A DNA stretch of 64,000 nucleotides from Afipia sp. (GTDB taxonomy: Bacteria > Pseudomonadota > Alphaproteobacteria > Rhizobiales > Xanthobacteraceae), in contig JACQDM010000001.1 in assembly GCA_016201045.1 (NCBI GenBank), positions 541,617 to 605,616 of the forward strand, given 5' to 3'. The position numbers and the translations under genes are program-made. Of the stretch, positions 19,067 to 27,526 are shown piece after piece. Position 1 is the first letter of the stretch. The number at the start of each line of letters is the position of its first letter. Under the pieces are notes generated by a model. The model did not search any database, was not told where the DNA came from, and saw only the letters and a list, made by a program, of their open reading frames with translations.

Positions 19067-20491
19067 TTGAACATCGTTCAGCCGCTGACTTCGATTTCAC
19101 CGGACGTGTTGTCGCGTTTCGCGGCAATCGTCGGCGGGAAATATGCGGTGACAGATTCAAACGAGATGGCACCCTATCTCGTCGAGGATCGCGGACTGTT
19201 CAAGGGCCATTCCCCGATGGTGCTGCGGCCCGGCTCGACTGCGGAAGTCTCGGCGATCTGCAAACTTGCAGGCGAAACTAAAACCGCCTTGGTGCCGCAG
19301 GGCGGCAATACCGGACTTGTCGGCGGACAGACACCGCATCGCGGAGAGATCATCGTCTCGATGCGAAGGCTCGACAAAATTCGCGCGGTCGATACGCAGT
19401 CCAATACCATGACTGTTGAGGCGGGCGTCATTCTCGCCAACGCCCAGAGCGCGGCCTCGAACGCAGACCGGCTGTTTCCGCTGTCGCTGGGCGCGGAAGG
19501 CAGTTGCACCATCGGAGGCAACCTTTCGACGAATGCAGGAGGCATCGCAGCACTTGCCTACGGCGTCGCGCGCGATCTTGTGCTTGGCCTCGAAGTCGTG
19601 CTGGCGGACGGACGGATCATGCATGGCCTCTCCAGCCTGAAGAAAGACAACACCGGCTACGATCTGCGCGACCTGTTTGTCGGCGCGGAAGGCACGCTCG
19701 GCTTCATCACCGCAGCAACGCTCAAAATGTTTCCAAAGCCGCGCTCGATCGAGACAGCATTCGTGGCGGTTGCGTCGCCCGAAGATGCGCTGAAGCTGCT
19801 CGATCTGTCGCGCAACACGGCGGCGTCCAGTCTCACGAGTTTCGAGTTGATTCCACAAATCGCCATCGATTTCTGCGTCAAGCACGGTCCTTCGATCCGC
19901 GCGCCGCTGGATGGCGCGCATGCCTGGTACGTACTGATGGAAATTTCATCGCCACGCGACAACGCCCGTACAACCATCGAAGCCATTCTTGAGAAGGGAA
20001 TGGAAGACGGCATCGTCGAGGACGCGGTCATCGCAGCCAATCTCGACCAGCGCAACGCCTTCTGGAAACTGCGCGAAGTCATCTCGCCGGTTCAGAAAAG
20101 CGAAGGCGGATCGATCAAGCACGATATCTCGGTGCCGGTCGCCGCCGTCCCGGCATTTCTCGCAGAGGCCGACGCTGCGGTCACAAAACTCATTCCCGGC
20201 GCGCGTCCGTTCGCGTTCGGCCATCTCGGCGACGGCAACATCCATTACAATGTCAGCCAGCCGGTCGGTGCCGATACCGCACAATATCTCGCGCGTTGGC
20301 ACGACATGAACGACGTGGTTCACGCCGTCGTCGCCAAACATCACGGCTCGATCTCCGCCGAACACGGCATCGGCGTGCTCAAGCGCGACGAACTTCCGCA
20401 GGTGAAAGACCCGGTCGCGCTGGCTATCATGCGATCGATCAAGGCGACGCTCGACCCGCTCAACATTCTCAATCCGGGGAAGGTGCTATGA
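19067..20491 (+). CDS. FAD-binding oxidoreductase (GlcD/D-2-hydroxyacid dehydrogenase type)
   Basis: A 474-residue flavoprotein. Seen: the PCMH-type FAD-binding half with LVPQGGNTGLVGGQTPHRGEIIVS and GSCTIGGNLSTNAGGIAALAYG, and the FAD-oxidase C half with FAFGHLGDGNIHYN and HGSISAEHGIGVLKRDEL, ending DPLNILNPGKVL. The HxxxxxxxxH and EHG motifs are those of metal-assisted D-2-hydroxyacid (D-lactate, D-2-hydroxyglutarate or glycolate) dehydrogenases; which substrate is not clear. I chose the TTG at 19067 because GGGGA lies upstream and the N-terminus then suits the family; no ATG occurs near. It overlaps the following GNAT gene by ATGA. Confidence 0.88.
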   Translation: MNIVQPLTSISPDVLSRFAAIVGGKYAVTDSNEMAPYLVEDRGLFKGHSPMVLRPGSTAEVSAICKLAGETKTALVPQGGNTGLVGGQTPHRGEIIVSMRRLDKIRAVDTQSNTMTVEAGVILANAQSAASNADRLFPLSLGAEGSCTIGGNLSTNAGGIAALAYGVARDLVLGLEVVLADGRIMHGLSSLKKDNTGYDLRDLFVGAEGTLGFITAATLKMFPKPRSIETAFVAVASPEDALKLLDLSRNTAASSLTSFELIPQIAIDFCVKHGPSIRAPLDGAHAWYVLMEISSPRDNARTTIEAILEKGMEDGIVEDAVIAANLDQRNAFWKLREVISPVQKSEGGSIKHDISVPVAAVPAFLAEADAAVTKLIPGARPFAFGHLGDGNIHYNVSQPVGADTAQYLARWHDMNDVVHAVVAKHHGSISAEHGIGVLKRDELPQVKDPVALAIMRSIKATLDPLNILNPGKVL

Positions 20492-20949
20492 CAGACACAG
20501 CGACACGGCCCCCAAGCAACATCGCGATCGCCCCGGCCACCGACGCCGACGCCAAAGACGTCGCCGCGCTCTGGCAAAAATGCGAACTCACGCGCGAATG
20601 GAACGATCCTGTTGCGGACTTCAAGCGCGCGCAGAAGGGACCGGATTCTGCGGTGCTGATCGGCCGCGACGGCAAAACCCTCGTTGCATCCGTCATGGTC
20701 GGGCACGACGGGCATCGCGGCTGCGTCTATTACGTGTCAGTTCATCCGGATCACCGCAAGAAAGGCCACGGCCGCGCCATCATGACAGCCGCCGAAGGCT
20801 GGCTGCGCGAGCGGGGTATCGAGAAGCTCAATCTCATGGTGCGCGCCGGCAATACCCACGCGCAGGCATTCTACGAGACGCTCGACTACGATGAGCAGGA
20901 ACGCATCGTCTACGCCAAATGGCTCGACGGGCGCGAACCGACGCCCTGA
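20488..20949 (+). CDS. GNAT family acetyltransferase (YpeA-like)
   Basis: A 153-residue single-domain GNAT. Seen: the acetyl-CoA binding stretch VYYVSVHPDHRKKGHGRAIM (the R/Q-x-x-G-x-G/A pyrophosphate loop) near residue 78-97 and the NTHAQAFYETLDYD motif typical of the C-terminal half. Its ATG overlaps the stop of the FAD oxidoreductase, so the two are translationally coupled. The acceptor substrate is not known for this group; YpeA-like members are widespread and uncharacterised. Confidence 0.9.
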   Translation: MTDTATRPPSNIAIAPATDADAKDVAALWQKCELTREWNDPVADFKRAQKGPDSAVLIGRDGKTLVASVMVGHDGHRGCVYYVSVHPDHRKKGHGRAIMTAAEGWLRERGIEKLNLMVRAGNTHAQAFYETLDYDEQERIVYAKWLDGREPTP

Positions 20950-21066
20950 TCGGTTGCCATAGCGGTGCTGCCCACAGGACGCAGTACTACGATTTTTTCC
21001 GGCAAAAACCCAGAAACGCGAGCCGCATTCAGACCCTCTTAACCATGAATGTAAACACTGCCGGGG

Positions 21067-21585
21067 ATGACGTCAGCCTTAGCCGAAGCACCTGCAAATG
21101 ATGGCAACGCCACCGGCGATGCCGGGCGTTCCAGCGTCGACGCGCACCATCGCGTGCTGCGCGAGGCCAATATCAATCCGAACACAGGTCTGGCGACCGA
21201 CTACCTGAATCATTTCAACGAAGCGATCATGCTGCTGGAAATGATCCCGGATCTGCCGGAATGCGCCGAAGACTTCCTCGGCTGGCAGCCGGCGAGCTAT
21301 CGCGATCACTTCGCAGCATCCAACTTCAAGGCACGCGAACTTGCGATTTCATCCTACGATTCGACCGACCCCGCATTGCGGGCAGAATTCGACAATCTCA
21401 CCGGCACCATGACCTCGATTCTCAGCGCGGTTGGTGCCGCCATGCGCGAAGCCAAGCAGGATCGCACCCGCGCCATCCTCGCCCAGCAGGCGACCGGCTG
21501 GGTCAAGCCGCTGGTGACGCTTGCAGGATCGCTGATCAACGGCTCAGGCAATTCGGCCGACGTCGATTCCATTATGAAGCAATAG
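21067..21585 (+). CDS. Conserved hypothetical protein
   Basis: A 172-residue soluble protein without signal or membrane segment. I do not recognise a named domain. The N-terminal 30 residues are Ala/Asp-rich; the middle is helical with the line ATDYLNHFNEAIMLLEMIPDLPECAEDFLGWQP, followed by a second helical stretch. The low number of hydrophobic runs and the position between a GNAT and a NUDIX gene (4 bases to the latter) suggest an operon member of cytosolic role. I judge it real because of codon use like its neighbours and the close spacing. Confidence 0.75.
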   Translation: MTSALAEAPANDGNATGDAGRSSVDAHHRVLREANINPNTGLATDYLNHFNEAIMLLEMIPDLPECAEDFLGWQPASYRDHFAASNFKARELAISSYDSTDPALRAEFDNLTGTMTSILSAVGAAMREAKQDRTRAILAQQATGWVKPLVTLAGSLINGSGNSADVDSIMKQ

Positions 21586-21589
21586 GCGC

Positions 21590-22015
21590 GTGAGCGACGA
21601 GCCAGCCAATCGTCTGCAATTGGCCGTCAGTGCGGGAATTTTCCGCGATGGAAAAATCCTTCTGGTGCGGCGCGCGCGTGAGCCGGCAAAGGGCGTCTAT
21701 ACGTTTCCGGGTGGACGGGTCGAATTCGGCGAGAGCCTCGTCGAGGCCGTCGCTCGCGAGGTGCGCGAGGAAACCGGACTGTCGATCGAGGTCGTTGCGC
21801 TTGCAGGCTATCGCGAGGCGTTGCCGGGAAAGACCGGCGGCTCCGGTCACTATGTCATTCTTCCTTTTGCCGCGCGCTGGCTCGCCAACGAAGTCGCGCT
21901 CAATGACGAACTTGACGATGCACGCTGGCTGACACCGGGCGATCTCGGCAGCCTGCCGATTACCCGCGGGCTTGAGGCAACTATCGAAGCCGCCCGCAAA
22001 ATCATTTTCTGTTGA
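21590..22015 (+). CDS. NUDIX hydrolase
   Basis: A 141-residue pyrophosphohydrolase. Seen: a full Nudix box from GGRVEFGES through REVREETGLSIEV (G-x5-E-x7-RE-x2-EE-x-G), preceded by FRDGKILLVRRAREPAKGVYTFPGG. Known: family members cleave nucleoside diphosphates linked to other groups (8-oxo-dGTP, ADP-ribose, NADH and others); the short MutT-like size and the PAKGVYTFPGG wording do not decide between them. Start is the GTG at 21590, 4 bases after the previous stop. Confidence 0.9.
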   Translation: MSDEPANRLQLAVSAGIFRDGKILLVRRAREPAKGVYTFPGGRVEFGESLVEAVAREVREETGLSIEVVALAGYREALPGKTGGSGHYVILPFAARWLANEVALNDELDDARWLTPGDLGSLPITRGLEATIEAARKIIFC

Positions 22016-22075
22016 GGTTCTCAACCCCCCTTGCTGCCTTGCTTCCGTCGCCCCGAGCGGGCATATGCCGCCCTC

Positions 22076-22546
22076 ATGCGTTACGTCATTGCCATTGCCG
22101 TGTTGACTGCTCTCCCCGGGGTTGCCCCTGTGCGTGCGCAGTTCTTTTTTCCGGAACAACAGCAGCAGCAGCAACCGCCCCAGCCGCGCCCGCAAATCCG
22201 TCCCCCCGTTCAAGCGCCGACACCTCCTCCGGTCTCGGACGCACCTGCGCCATTCGATGGCGACCTGCAACGGCTGGCGGAAATTCTCGGAACGCTTCAC
22301 TATTTGCGCGGCATTTGCGGATCCAACGAAGGCCAGAAATGGCGCGCTGAAATGCAGGCGCTGGTCGATGCCGAAACGCCATCCGGCGACCGGCGCACCC
22401 GTATGATTGCGAGTTTCAACCGCGGCTATAACGGCTTTCAACAGACCTACCGGACCTGTACGCCGGCGGCGACGGTTGCGATCAAGCGCTACCTCGATGA
22501 AGGCTCCAAAATCTCGCGCGACCTCACCGCCCGCTATGCCAACTGA
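22076..22546 (+). CDS. TIGR02301 family exported protein
   Basis: A 156-residue protein with signal peptide (MRYVIAIAVLTALPGVAPVRA), a Gln/Pro-rich linker (QQQQQQPPQPRPQ), and a conserved domain with RLAEILGTLHYLRGICGSNEGQKWRAEMQALVDAE, then the lines RMIASFNRGYNGFQQTYRTC. Two cysteines in the domain could form a disulfide. Known: TIGR02301 proteins are confined to Hyphomicrobiales and of unknown function. The ATG at 22076 puts the signal at the terminus. Confidence 0.88.
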   Translation: MRYVIAIAVLTALPGVAPVRAQFFFPEQQQQQQPPQPRPQIRPPVQAPTPPPVSDAPAPFDGDLQRLAEILGTLHYLRGICGSNEGQKWRAEMQALVDAETPSGDRRTRMIASFNRGYNGFQQTYRTCTPAATVAIKRYLDEGSKISRDLTARYAN

Positions 22547-22738
22547 CGAAGTTCAGGGCCAGAATCGCGCCGCAAAAATACCCGGGAAAATACCATTGGA
22601 TTTTCGGATAGATTGAGATCGGGCCGTTAACCCTTCCTCAAGATGTGGCCTATCCCGGCCCTGGCCGCATGCTAATGCTCTGCCTATTCCAAAGGCGCGA
22701 TCCTTCCGAACGCGCCCGCTACAGGTTGTTGTCAGTTC

Positions 22739-23005
22739 ATGTCTCATCAGTCCCATTGGTCGCCGACCCGCGATTTCCTGCCCGATCAGGAGCAGAAACA
22801 AGCCGCCCTGAATTATCTCAACGAAGCATGGGCGGAAGCGCGGCATGACGGTGTGGATGGCGACTGTCTCGCGCAGGCCAGCCTGTTCGCGGCCTTTGCC
22901 GAACTCGTCAGCACCTACGGCGAGGATGCCGTGGCGAAATTCGTCGAAGGACTTGCAGCGCGCGTGCGCAGCGGCGAATTTTCCGTCGTCGCATTCAAGC
23001 AGTAA
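22739..23005 (+). CDS. Conserved hypothetical protein, 88 residues
   Basis: A small soluble acidic protein. No family is recognised by eye. The sequence is helical-looking, with QKQAALNYLNEAWAEARHDGVDGDCLAQASLFAAFAELVSTYGEDAVAKFVEGLAARV; the stretch AFAELVSTYGEDAVAKFVEGL is amphipathic. Its 190-base upstream region may hold its own promoter. It converges on pyrC with a palindromic repeat between them. Codon usage fits the host. Confidence 0.7.
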   Translation: MSHQSHWSPTRDFLPDQEQKQAALNYLNEAWAEARHDGVDGDCLAQASLFAAFAELVSTYGEDAVAKFVEGLAARVRSGEFSVVAFKQ

Positions 23006-23011
23006 TACTTA

Positions 23012-23062
23012 TTTGCGCATGATCCGGTCCGAAAACCGGATTCCACTTTTCGGGATCATGCG
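23012..23062. repeat. Intergenic palindromic repeat of the Hyphomicrobiales type
   Basis: Arms CGCATGATC (23016-23024) and GATCATGCG (23054-23062) enclose a second pair CCGAAAA (23029-23035) and TTTTCGG (23047-23053). From memory, near-identical elements with this wording are scattered in many rhizobial genomes. It lies between converging genes and may act as a bidirectional terminator. Its right arm supplies the TGA stop of pyrC (23056-23058). Confidence 0.8.
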
Positions 23063-24393
23063 AACCGCAGCGTTTCCTGAAAGCGCACCGTCTCGCCGGT
23101 CGATGGCGTCACGAGTTCGCCCTGCCACATCACGCGTTTGCCGCGCACGATGGTGCCGACCGGCCAGCCTTTGACTTTTTTGCCGTTGTACGGCGTCCAG
23201 CCCGCGCGTGATGCGACCCATTTGTCGGTGATGGTTTCCTCACGCTTCATGTCGACCACGGTGAAATCGGCGTCGTAACCCGCAGCGATCCGTCCCTTGC
23301 AGGCGATGTTGAAAAGCCGCTGCGGACCGGCACTCGTCAGATCGACGAACCGCGCGAGCGACAATCTTCCGGCATTCACGTGATCGAGCATGATCGGCAC
23401 CAGCGTCTGCACGCCGGTCATACCCGAGGGCGAAGCCGGATAGGTCTTCGATTTCTCTTCCAAAGTATGCGGCGCGTGATCGGACCCGAGCACGTCGACA
23501 ACGCCCTGCTCGATACCGTACCAGATTCCATCGCGGTGAGATGCATCGCGCACCGGCGGATTCATCTGCACCTTTGAACCGAGCCGCACATAATCGTCGG
23601 GACCGACGAGCGTGAGATGATGCGGCGTCGCCTCGCACGAGGCGACATCCTTGTGGTCGCGCAGATAGAGAATCTCTTCCTTGGTCGAGATGTGGAGGAT
23701 GTGAATCCGCTTGCCGGTTTCGCGCGCGAGCTTCACGAGCCGCTGCGTCGCCATCATCGCCGCCGTCTCATCGCGCCACACCGGATGTGAGCGCGGATCG
23801 CCTTCGACACGGAGATGCTTGCGGTCATTGAGCCGATATTCGTCCTCCGAATGAAACGCTGCGCGGCGGCGAATCACCTTGAAGATTTTTCGCAAGGAGT
23901 CGTCGTCCTCGACCAGCAACGAGCCCGTCGACGAGCCGATAAACACCTTGACGCCGGCACAGCCCGGCGCGCGTTCAAGTTCGGGAAGATCGTTGACGTT
24001 TTCGCGCGTGCCGCCGATGAAGAATGCGAAGTCGCAATGCATGCGATGATGCCCGCGCTTCACCTTGTCGGTGAAGGCTGCCTCGGTGATTGTGAGCGGA
24101 TCGGTATTCGGCATCTCGAACACTGCCGTGACGCCGCCCATGACTGCGCTGCGCGAGCCCGATTCCAGATCCTCTTTGTGTGTCAGCCCCGGCTCGCGAA
24201 AATGCACCTGCGTGTCCATGACGCCCGGCAGGACATGCAATCCCCTGCAGTCGATAACCTCCGCAGCGCTCGCATCGCCCAGCGAACCGATGGCGACGAT
24301 CCGCCCCTCCTTGACAGCAATATCGCGCACGCCCTCGCCGTCCTGATTGACGACGGTTCCGGATTTGAGGATTGCGTCGAAGGATTGCGTCAA
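23056..24393 (-). CDS. pyrC: Dihydroorotase
   Basis: A 445-residue class I dihydroorotase-like amidohydrolase, step three of pyrimidine synthesis (carbamoyl-aspartate to dihydroorotate). Seen: the metal motif DTQVHFREPG near residue 60, HSEDEYRL and HILHISTKEE with further metal histidines, and SDHAPHTLEEK near residue 305 carrying the catalytic aspartate. The length and the HFREPG wording suit PyrC of the long type; an allantoinase or hydantoinase-like alternative is less likely. No pyrB lies beside it. The final codons and the stop come from a palindromic repeat. Confidence 0.88.
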   Translation of the reverse strand: MTQSFDAILKSGTVVNQDGEGVRDIAVKEGRIVAIGSLGDASAAEVIDCRGLHVLPGVMDTQVHFREPGLTHKEDLESGSRSAVMGGVTAVFEMPNTDPLTITEAAFTDKVKRGHHRMHCDFAFFIGGTRENVNDLPELERAPGCAGVKVFIGSSTGSLLVEDDDSLRKIFKVIRRRAAFHSEDEYRLNDRKHLRVEGDPRSHPVWRDETAAMMATQRLVKLARETGKRIHILHISTKEEILYLRDHKDVASCEATPHHLTLVGPDDYVRLGSKVQMNPPVRDASHRDGIWYGIEQGVVDVLGSDHAPHTLEEKSKTYPASPSGMTGVQTLVPIMLDHVNAGRLSLARFVDLTSAGPQRLFNIACKGRIAAGYDADFTVVDMKREETITDKWVASRAGWTPYNGKKVKGWPVGTIVRGKRVMWQGELVTPSTGETVRFQETLRFA

Positions 24394-24530
24394 TTGCTCA
24401 TGCTCGCGAATTTGTGCACAGAGGCTTTGGGACTTGTGAGGCGCACCTTAGCGACTTAGCTTGGAATGGTGTATCGATTGGGCGAATTTCCCCAAAGAAA
24501 CTCAATATCGAAGGCTTCGAAGCACGTCCC

Positions 24531-25412
24531 ATGAAGGCAGCATTTCTCCCGGATCGCGGCGTTATCAAGGTGAGCGGCGACGATGCGCGTCGTTTCCTCG
24601 ACGGGATCGTGACGACCAATGTGAATCTGGTGCGGCCGGGCCTCGCACGGTTCGGCGCATTGCTGACCCCCCAAGGAAAGATCGTTGCCGACTTTCTCAT
24701 TACCGAGGCGTCAGGCGGGCAAGGCGGCGGATTTCTGCTCGATTGCGCAAAGGCACTCTCGAAGCCGCTCGCGGATCGTTTCGGCATTTACAAACTGCGT
24801 GCGAAGGTCGGCGTCGAAAATCTCTCGGACGCACTTGGCGTGCTTGCCGTCTGGGATGGCGAGCCGGCGATGAAGCCAGATCTCGCTTTCGCCGATCCAA
24901 GAAACGAGAAACTCGGATGGCGCATTCTGGTGCCCGAAGACCTCGCGCAAAAAGCGGCCGCGGCCATCGGCGCCGAACTTGTGGAGTCCTCCATCTACGA
25001 ATCCCATCGGATCGCCTGCGGCGTGCCGCGCGGCGGCATGGATTTTATCTACAACGATGCGTTTCCGCACGAAGCAAACATGGATCGCCTGCACGGCGTC
25101 GATTTCGAAAAGGGCTGCTACGTCGGTCAGGAAGTCGTGTCACGAATGGAACATCGCGGCACCGCGCGCACGCGGATCATCAAAATTCGCGTCGACGGTT
25201 CAGCGCCGGAGATCGGCGCAACTATAGTTGCCGGTGAAAAGCCGGTTGGCGTGATGGGTTCGTCGGCCAACGGAATCGGCCTGGCCCTCTTGCGGATCGA
25301 TCGGGTCGGCGATGCGCTCGATGCCAACTTGCCATTGTCTGCGGGAGGGATTCCTCTGAGCGTCGCCGATCCCGCCGATGTGCGGAGCGCGCCGGACAAA
25401 GCGCACGCATGA
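24531..25412 (+). CDS. ygfZ: YgfZ/GcvT family folate-binding protein
   Basis: A 293-residue protein of the YgfZ family (COG0354), related to the aminomethyltransferase GcvT. Known: YgfZ binds tetrahydrofolate and supports iron-sulfur enzymes, including MiaB-type tRNA modification. Seen: the signature KGCYVGQEVVSRMEHRG near residues 199-215, whose cysteine is essential in E. coli, and the N-terminal RRFLDGIVTTNV..LLTPQGKIVADF. The ATG at 24531 is used; the divergent pyrC start is 137 bases upstream. It overlaps tag by ATGA. Confidence 0.92.
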   Translation: MKAAFLPDRGVIKVSGDDARRFLDGIVTTNVNLVRPGLARFGALLTPQGKIVADFLITEASGGQGGGFLLDCAKALSKPLADRFGIYKLRAKVGVENLSDALGVLAVWDGEPAMKPDLAFADPRNEKLGWRILVPEDLAQKAAAAIGAELVESSIYESHRIACGVPRGGMDFIYNDAFPHEANMDRLHGVDFEKGCYVGQEVVSRMEHRGTARTRIIKIRVDGSAPEIGATIVAGEKPVGVMGSSANGIGLALLRIDRVGDALDANLPLSAGGIPLSVADPADVRSAPDKAHA

Positions 25413-26041
25413 GAAGCGCACGCAAGCATGCCGACGGCAAGCTGCGTTGTCCGTGGCCGGGCGAAGACCCGCTCTATGTGGCCTATCACGACGACGAATG
25501 GGGCGTGCCGGAATACGACGACCGCGCGCTGTTCGAGAAGCTGATCCTCGACGGATTTCAGGCAGGCCTGTCGTGGATCACGATTTTGCGCAAGCGCGAT
25601 AATTTCCGCAAAGCCTTCGACAATTTCGATCCGGAGAAGATCGCCAAATATAACGCGAAGAAAATAGCCTCGCTAATGAACGATCCCGGCATCGTGCGCA
25701 ATCGCGCCAAGATCGAAGGCGCAGTCGCGAGCGCAAAGGCCTATCTGAAGATCATGGACGAGGGCAGAAAAGCCGGCGAGAAAAACGGCTTCTCGAAATT
25801 CCTGTGGGATTTTGTGGGCGGCAAATCGAAAGTGAATGGCTTCAAGACGACGGCATCTGTTCCGGCGGCAACGCCGATTTCGATTGCGATGTCGAAGGCG
25901 CTTGTCGAGCGCGGATTCAAATTCGTCGGTCCGACCATTGTTTACGCCTTCATGCAGGCGACCGGCATCGTCAACGATCATCTCGTGACCTGTCATTGCC
26001 ACGGCACATGCGGAAAAATGAAGAAGCCGAAGCGGCGATGA
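25409..26041 (+). CDS. tag: DNA-3-methyladenine glycosylase I
   Basis: A 210-residue base-excision enzyme that removes 3-methyladenine from DNA. Seen: the family start RCPWPGEDPLYVAYHDDEWGVP, the FEKLILDGFQAGLSW stretch, and the zinc ligands near both ends (Cys and His in the N-terminal CPWP region and HLVTCHCHGTC at the C-terminus). The start overlaps the ygfZ stop (ATGA), so the pair is coupled. No LexA-type box was seen upstream of the pair. Confidence 0.94.
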   Translation: MRSARKHADGKLRCPWPGEDPLYVAYHDDEWGVPEYDDRALFEKLILDGFQAGLSWITILRKRDNFRKAFDNFDPEKIAKYNAKKIASLMNDPGIVRNRAKIEGAVASAKAYLKIMDEGRKAGEKNGFSKFLWDFVGGKSKVNGFKTTASVPAATPISIAMSKALVERGFKFVGPTIVYAFMQATGIVNDHLVTCHCHGTCGKMKKPKRR

Positions 26042-26042
26042 G

Positions 26043-26270
26043 CTAACGAACTCTCTTGGTCAACAGATAGAGATAGGCGCAAACCGCAACAACGATCGGG
26101 AAGCATCCCAGCCCCAATAGCGTCGCCGAAAACTCGAAGCGGTCCCAGAACAGCCAGACCGCGCTCCAGCAAACGATGGCGTTCACGAGCGCGAGCAGAT
26201 AGATCGGCTCAAGCGCAGTCTTGAAACTCATCTGCCGCCTGCGCGGAGCTTTTTTCTTTCTGGGAGCCAC
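26043..26270 (-). CDS. Small membrane protein, hypothetical
   Basis: A 75-residue protein with a very basic head (MAPRKKKAPRRRQ) and two membrane helices (IYLLALVNAIVCWSAVWLFW and ATLLGLGCFPIVVAVCAYLYLL), ending KRVR. No family recognised. GTG at 26270 is the longest start; ATG at 26231 would remove the basic head. It converges on tag with one base between the stops. The two well-formed helices support a real gene. Confidence 0.6.
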   Translation of the reverse strand: MAPRKKKAPRRRQMSFKTALEPIYLLALVNAIVCWSAVWLFWDRFEFSATLLGLGCFPIVVAVCAYLYLLTKRVR

Positions 26271-26375
26271 ATCATACCTGTCGTTGACACCGCGACTCGA
26301 ACTCCACTTATAGTACGACCTTACTGCAAACGAAGTCCGAATCGCTTGAAAAAGCCCGCCTCCAGATCTCAGACG

Positions 26376-26957
26376 ATGCGCGCGTGGCAGCGGATGCTGT
26401 CAGGCCGCCGTCTCGACCTTCTCGATCCCTCACCGCTCGATGTCGAAATCGAGGACATTGCGCATGGCCTCGCGCGTGTCGCGCGCTGGAACGGGCAGAC
26501 GCACGGCGCGCATATTTTTTCGGTGGCGCAACACACATTGCTGGTTGAGACAGTGATGCGCGTTCAGTCTCCGCGCATCGACCGCCGCGTCCGGCTTGCC
26601 GCCATGCTCCACGACGCACCTGAATATGTGATCGGCGACATGATCTCGCCGTTCAAGGCCGTGATCGGCGGCTCGTACAAGGCAGTCGAGAAGCGTCTGC
26701 TATCGGCGATCCACATCCGCTTCGGTCTGCCGGCAGCGCTGCCGCAGGAACTGGAGGACCAGATCAAGTCCGCCGACAGAGGCGCCGCCTATCTCGAAGC
26801 GACCCACCTTGCTGGTTTTGCCGAAGCCGAAGCCAAACGCTTGTTCGGACGCGATCCGAAACTTCCTGCCGCAGCACTTCGCGACTACATGATCCCTTGG
26901 CCGGCGGGGAAAGCCGAAAAGCAATTCCTCACTCGGTTCCGGGGTCTTCTGGAATAG
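26376..26957 (+). CDS. HD domain hydrolase (YfbR-like nucleotidase family)
   Basis: A protein of 193 residues (203 if the TTG at 26346 is used). Seen: the HD metal motif HIFSVAQHTLLVE with its first histidine, MLHDAPEYVIGDMISPFK with the HD pair, and a distal aspartate (KSADRGAAYLEA). Known: YfbR-type HD proteins dephosphorylate deoxynucleoside 5'-monophosphates; other HD proteins act on other phosphoesters. It is followed by a dual-specificity phosphatase-like gene (62 bases) and a NadQ-like regulator with no gap, suggesting an operon linked to nucleotide or NAD turnover; that link is inference. Confidence 0.85.
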   Translation: MRAWQRMLSGRRLDLLDPSPLDVEIEDIAHGLARVARWNGQTHGAHIFSVAQHTLLVETVMRVQSPRIDRRVRLAAMLHDAPEYVIGDMISPFKAVIGGSYKAVEKRLLSAIHIRFGLPAALPQELEDQIKSADRGAAYLEATHLAGFAEAEAKRLFGRDPKLPAAALRDYMIPWPAGKAEKQFLTRFRGLLE

Positions 26958-27019
26958 CGCGTTCCGGCGATGGCAGTCGCTCTGCCGCGGCTCTATAGTT
27001 GCAGCGGAAAAGGATCCCT

Positions 27020-27526
27020 ATGATTCACGTCTGCTCTCTTGCCGCCCTGCCCGCAACCGTCAAGGCAACCGGCGCCAGCCACATCCTGACCGTGATGGGC
27101 AAAGTCGAACAGGTGGTACGGCCTGCATCGGTGCGGCAGGAAAATCACATGCTGATCTCGATGGACGACATCACCGAACCTGCAGACGGTTTCGTGGCAC
27201 CGGCTCTCAACCATGTCGAAGAAGCCCTCGCCTTCGTGCGCAAATGGGATCGCGCCGCACCTTTGGTGATTCACTGCTATGCCGGCATCAGCCGCTCGAC
27301 GGCGAGCGCCTTCATGACGGCATGCGCACTCAATCCGAACCGCGACGAACTTTCGATTGCACGGCAAATCCGATCTGCCTCGCCGACAGCGTATCCCAAC
27401 CGGCTGATCGTCTCGCTCGCCGACCGCGCGCTCGGCCGCGATGGGCGAATGCTGCGCGCGCTCGATGCGATCGGGCCCGGCGATCTCACCGTCGAGGGAC
27501 GGCCGTTCCGGGTCGAACTCGAATAG
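27020..27526 (+). CDS. Tyrosine phosphatase family protein
   Basis: A 168-residue protein with the Cys-based phosphatase loop HCYAGISRS (HCx5RS, Cys about 93), followed by the helix TASAFMTACALNPN. The preceding stretch (LISMDDITEPADGFVAPALNHVEEAL) is where dual-specificity phosphatases carry their general-acid aspartate. Known: related alphaproteobacterial proteins are annotated as dual-specificity-like phosphatases; the substrate is unknown and need not be a protein. AAGGA precedes the ATG. The TAG stop abuts the ATG of the next gene. Confidence 0.85.
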   Translation: MIHVCSLAALPATVKATGASHILTVMGKVEQVVRPASVRQENHMLISMDDITEPADGFVAPALNHVEEALAFVRKWDRAAPLVIHCYAGISRSTASAFMTACALNPNRDELSIARQIRSASPTAYPNRLIVSLADRALGRDGRMLRALDAIGPGDLTVEGRPFRVELE

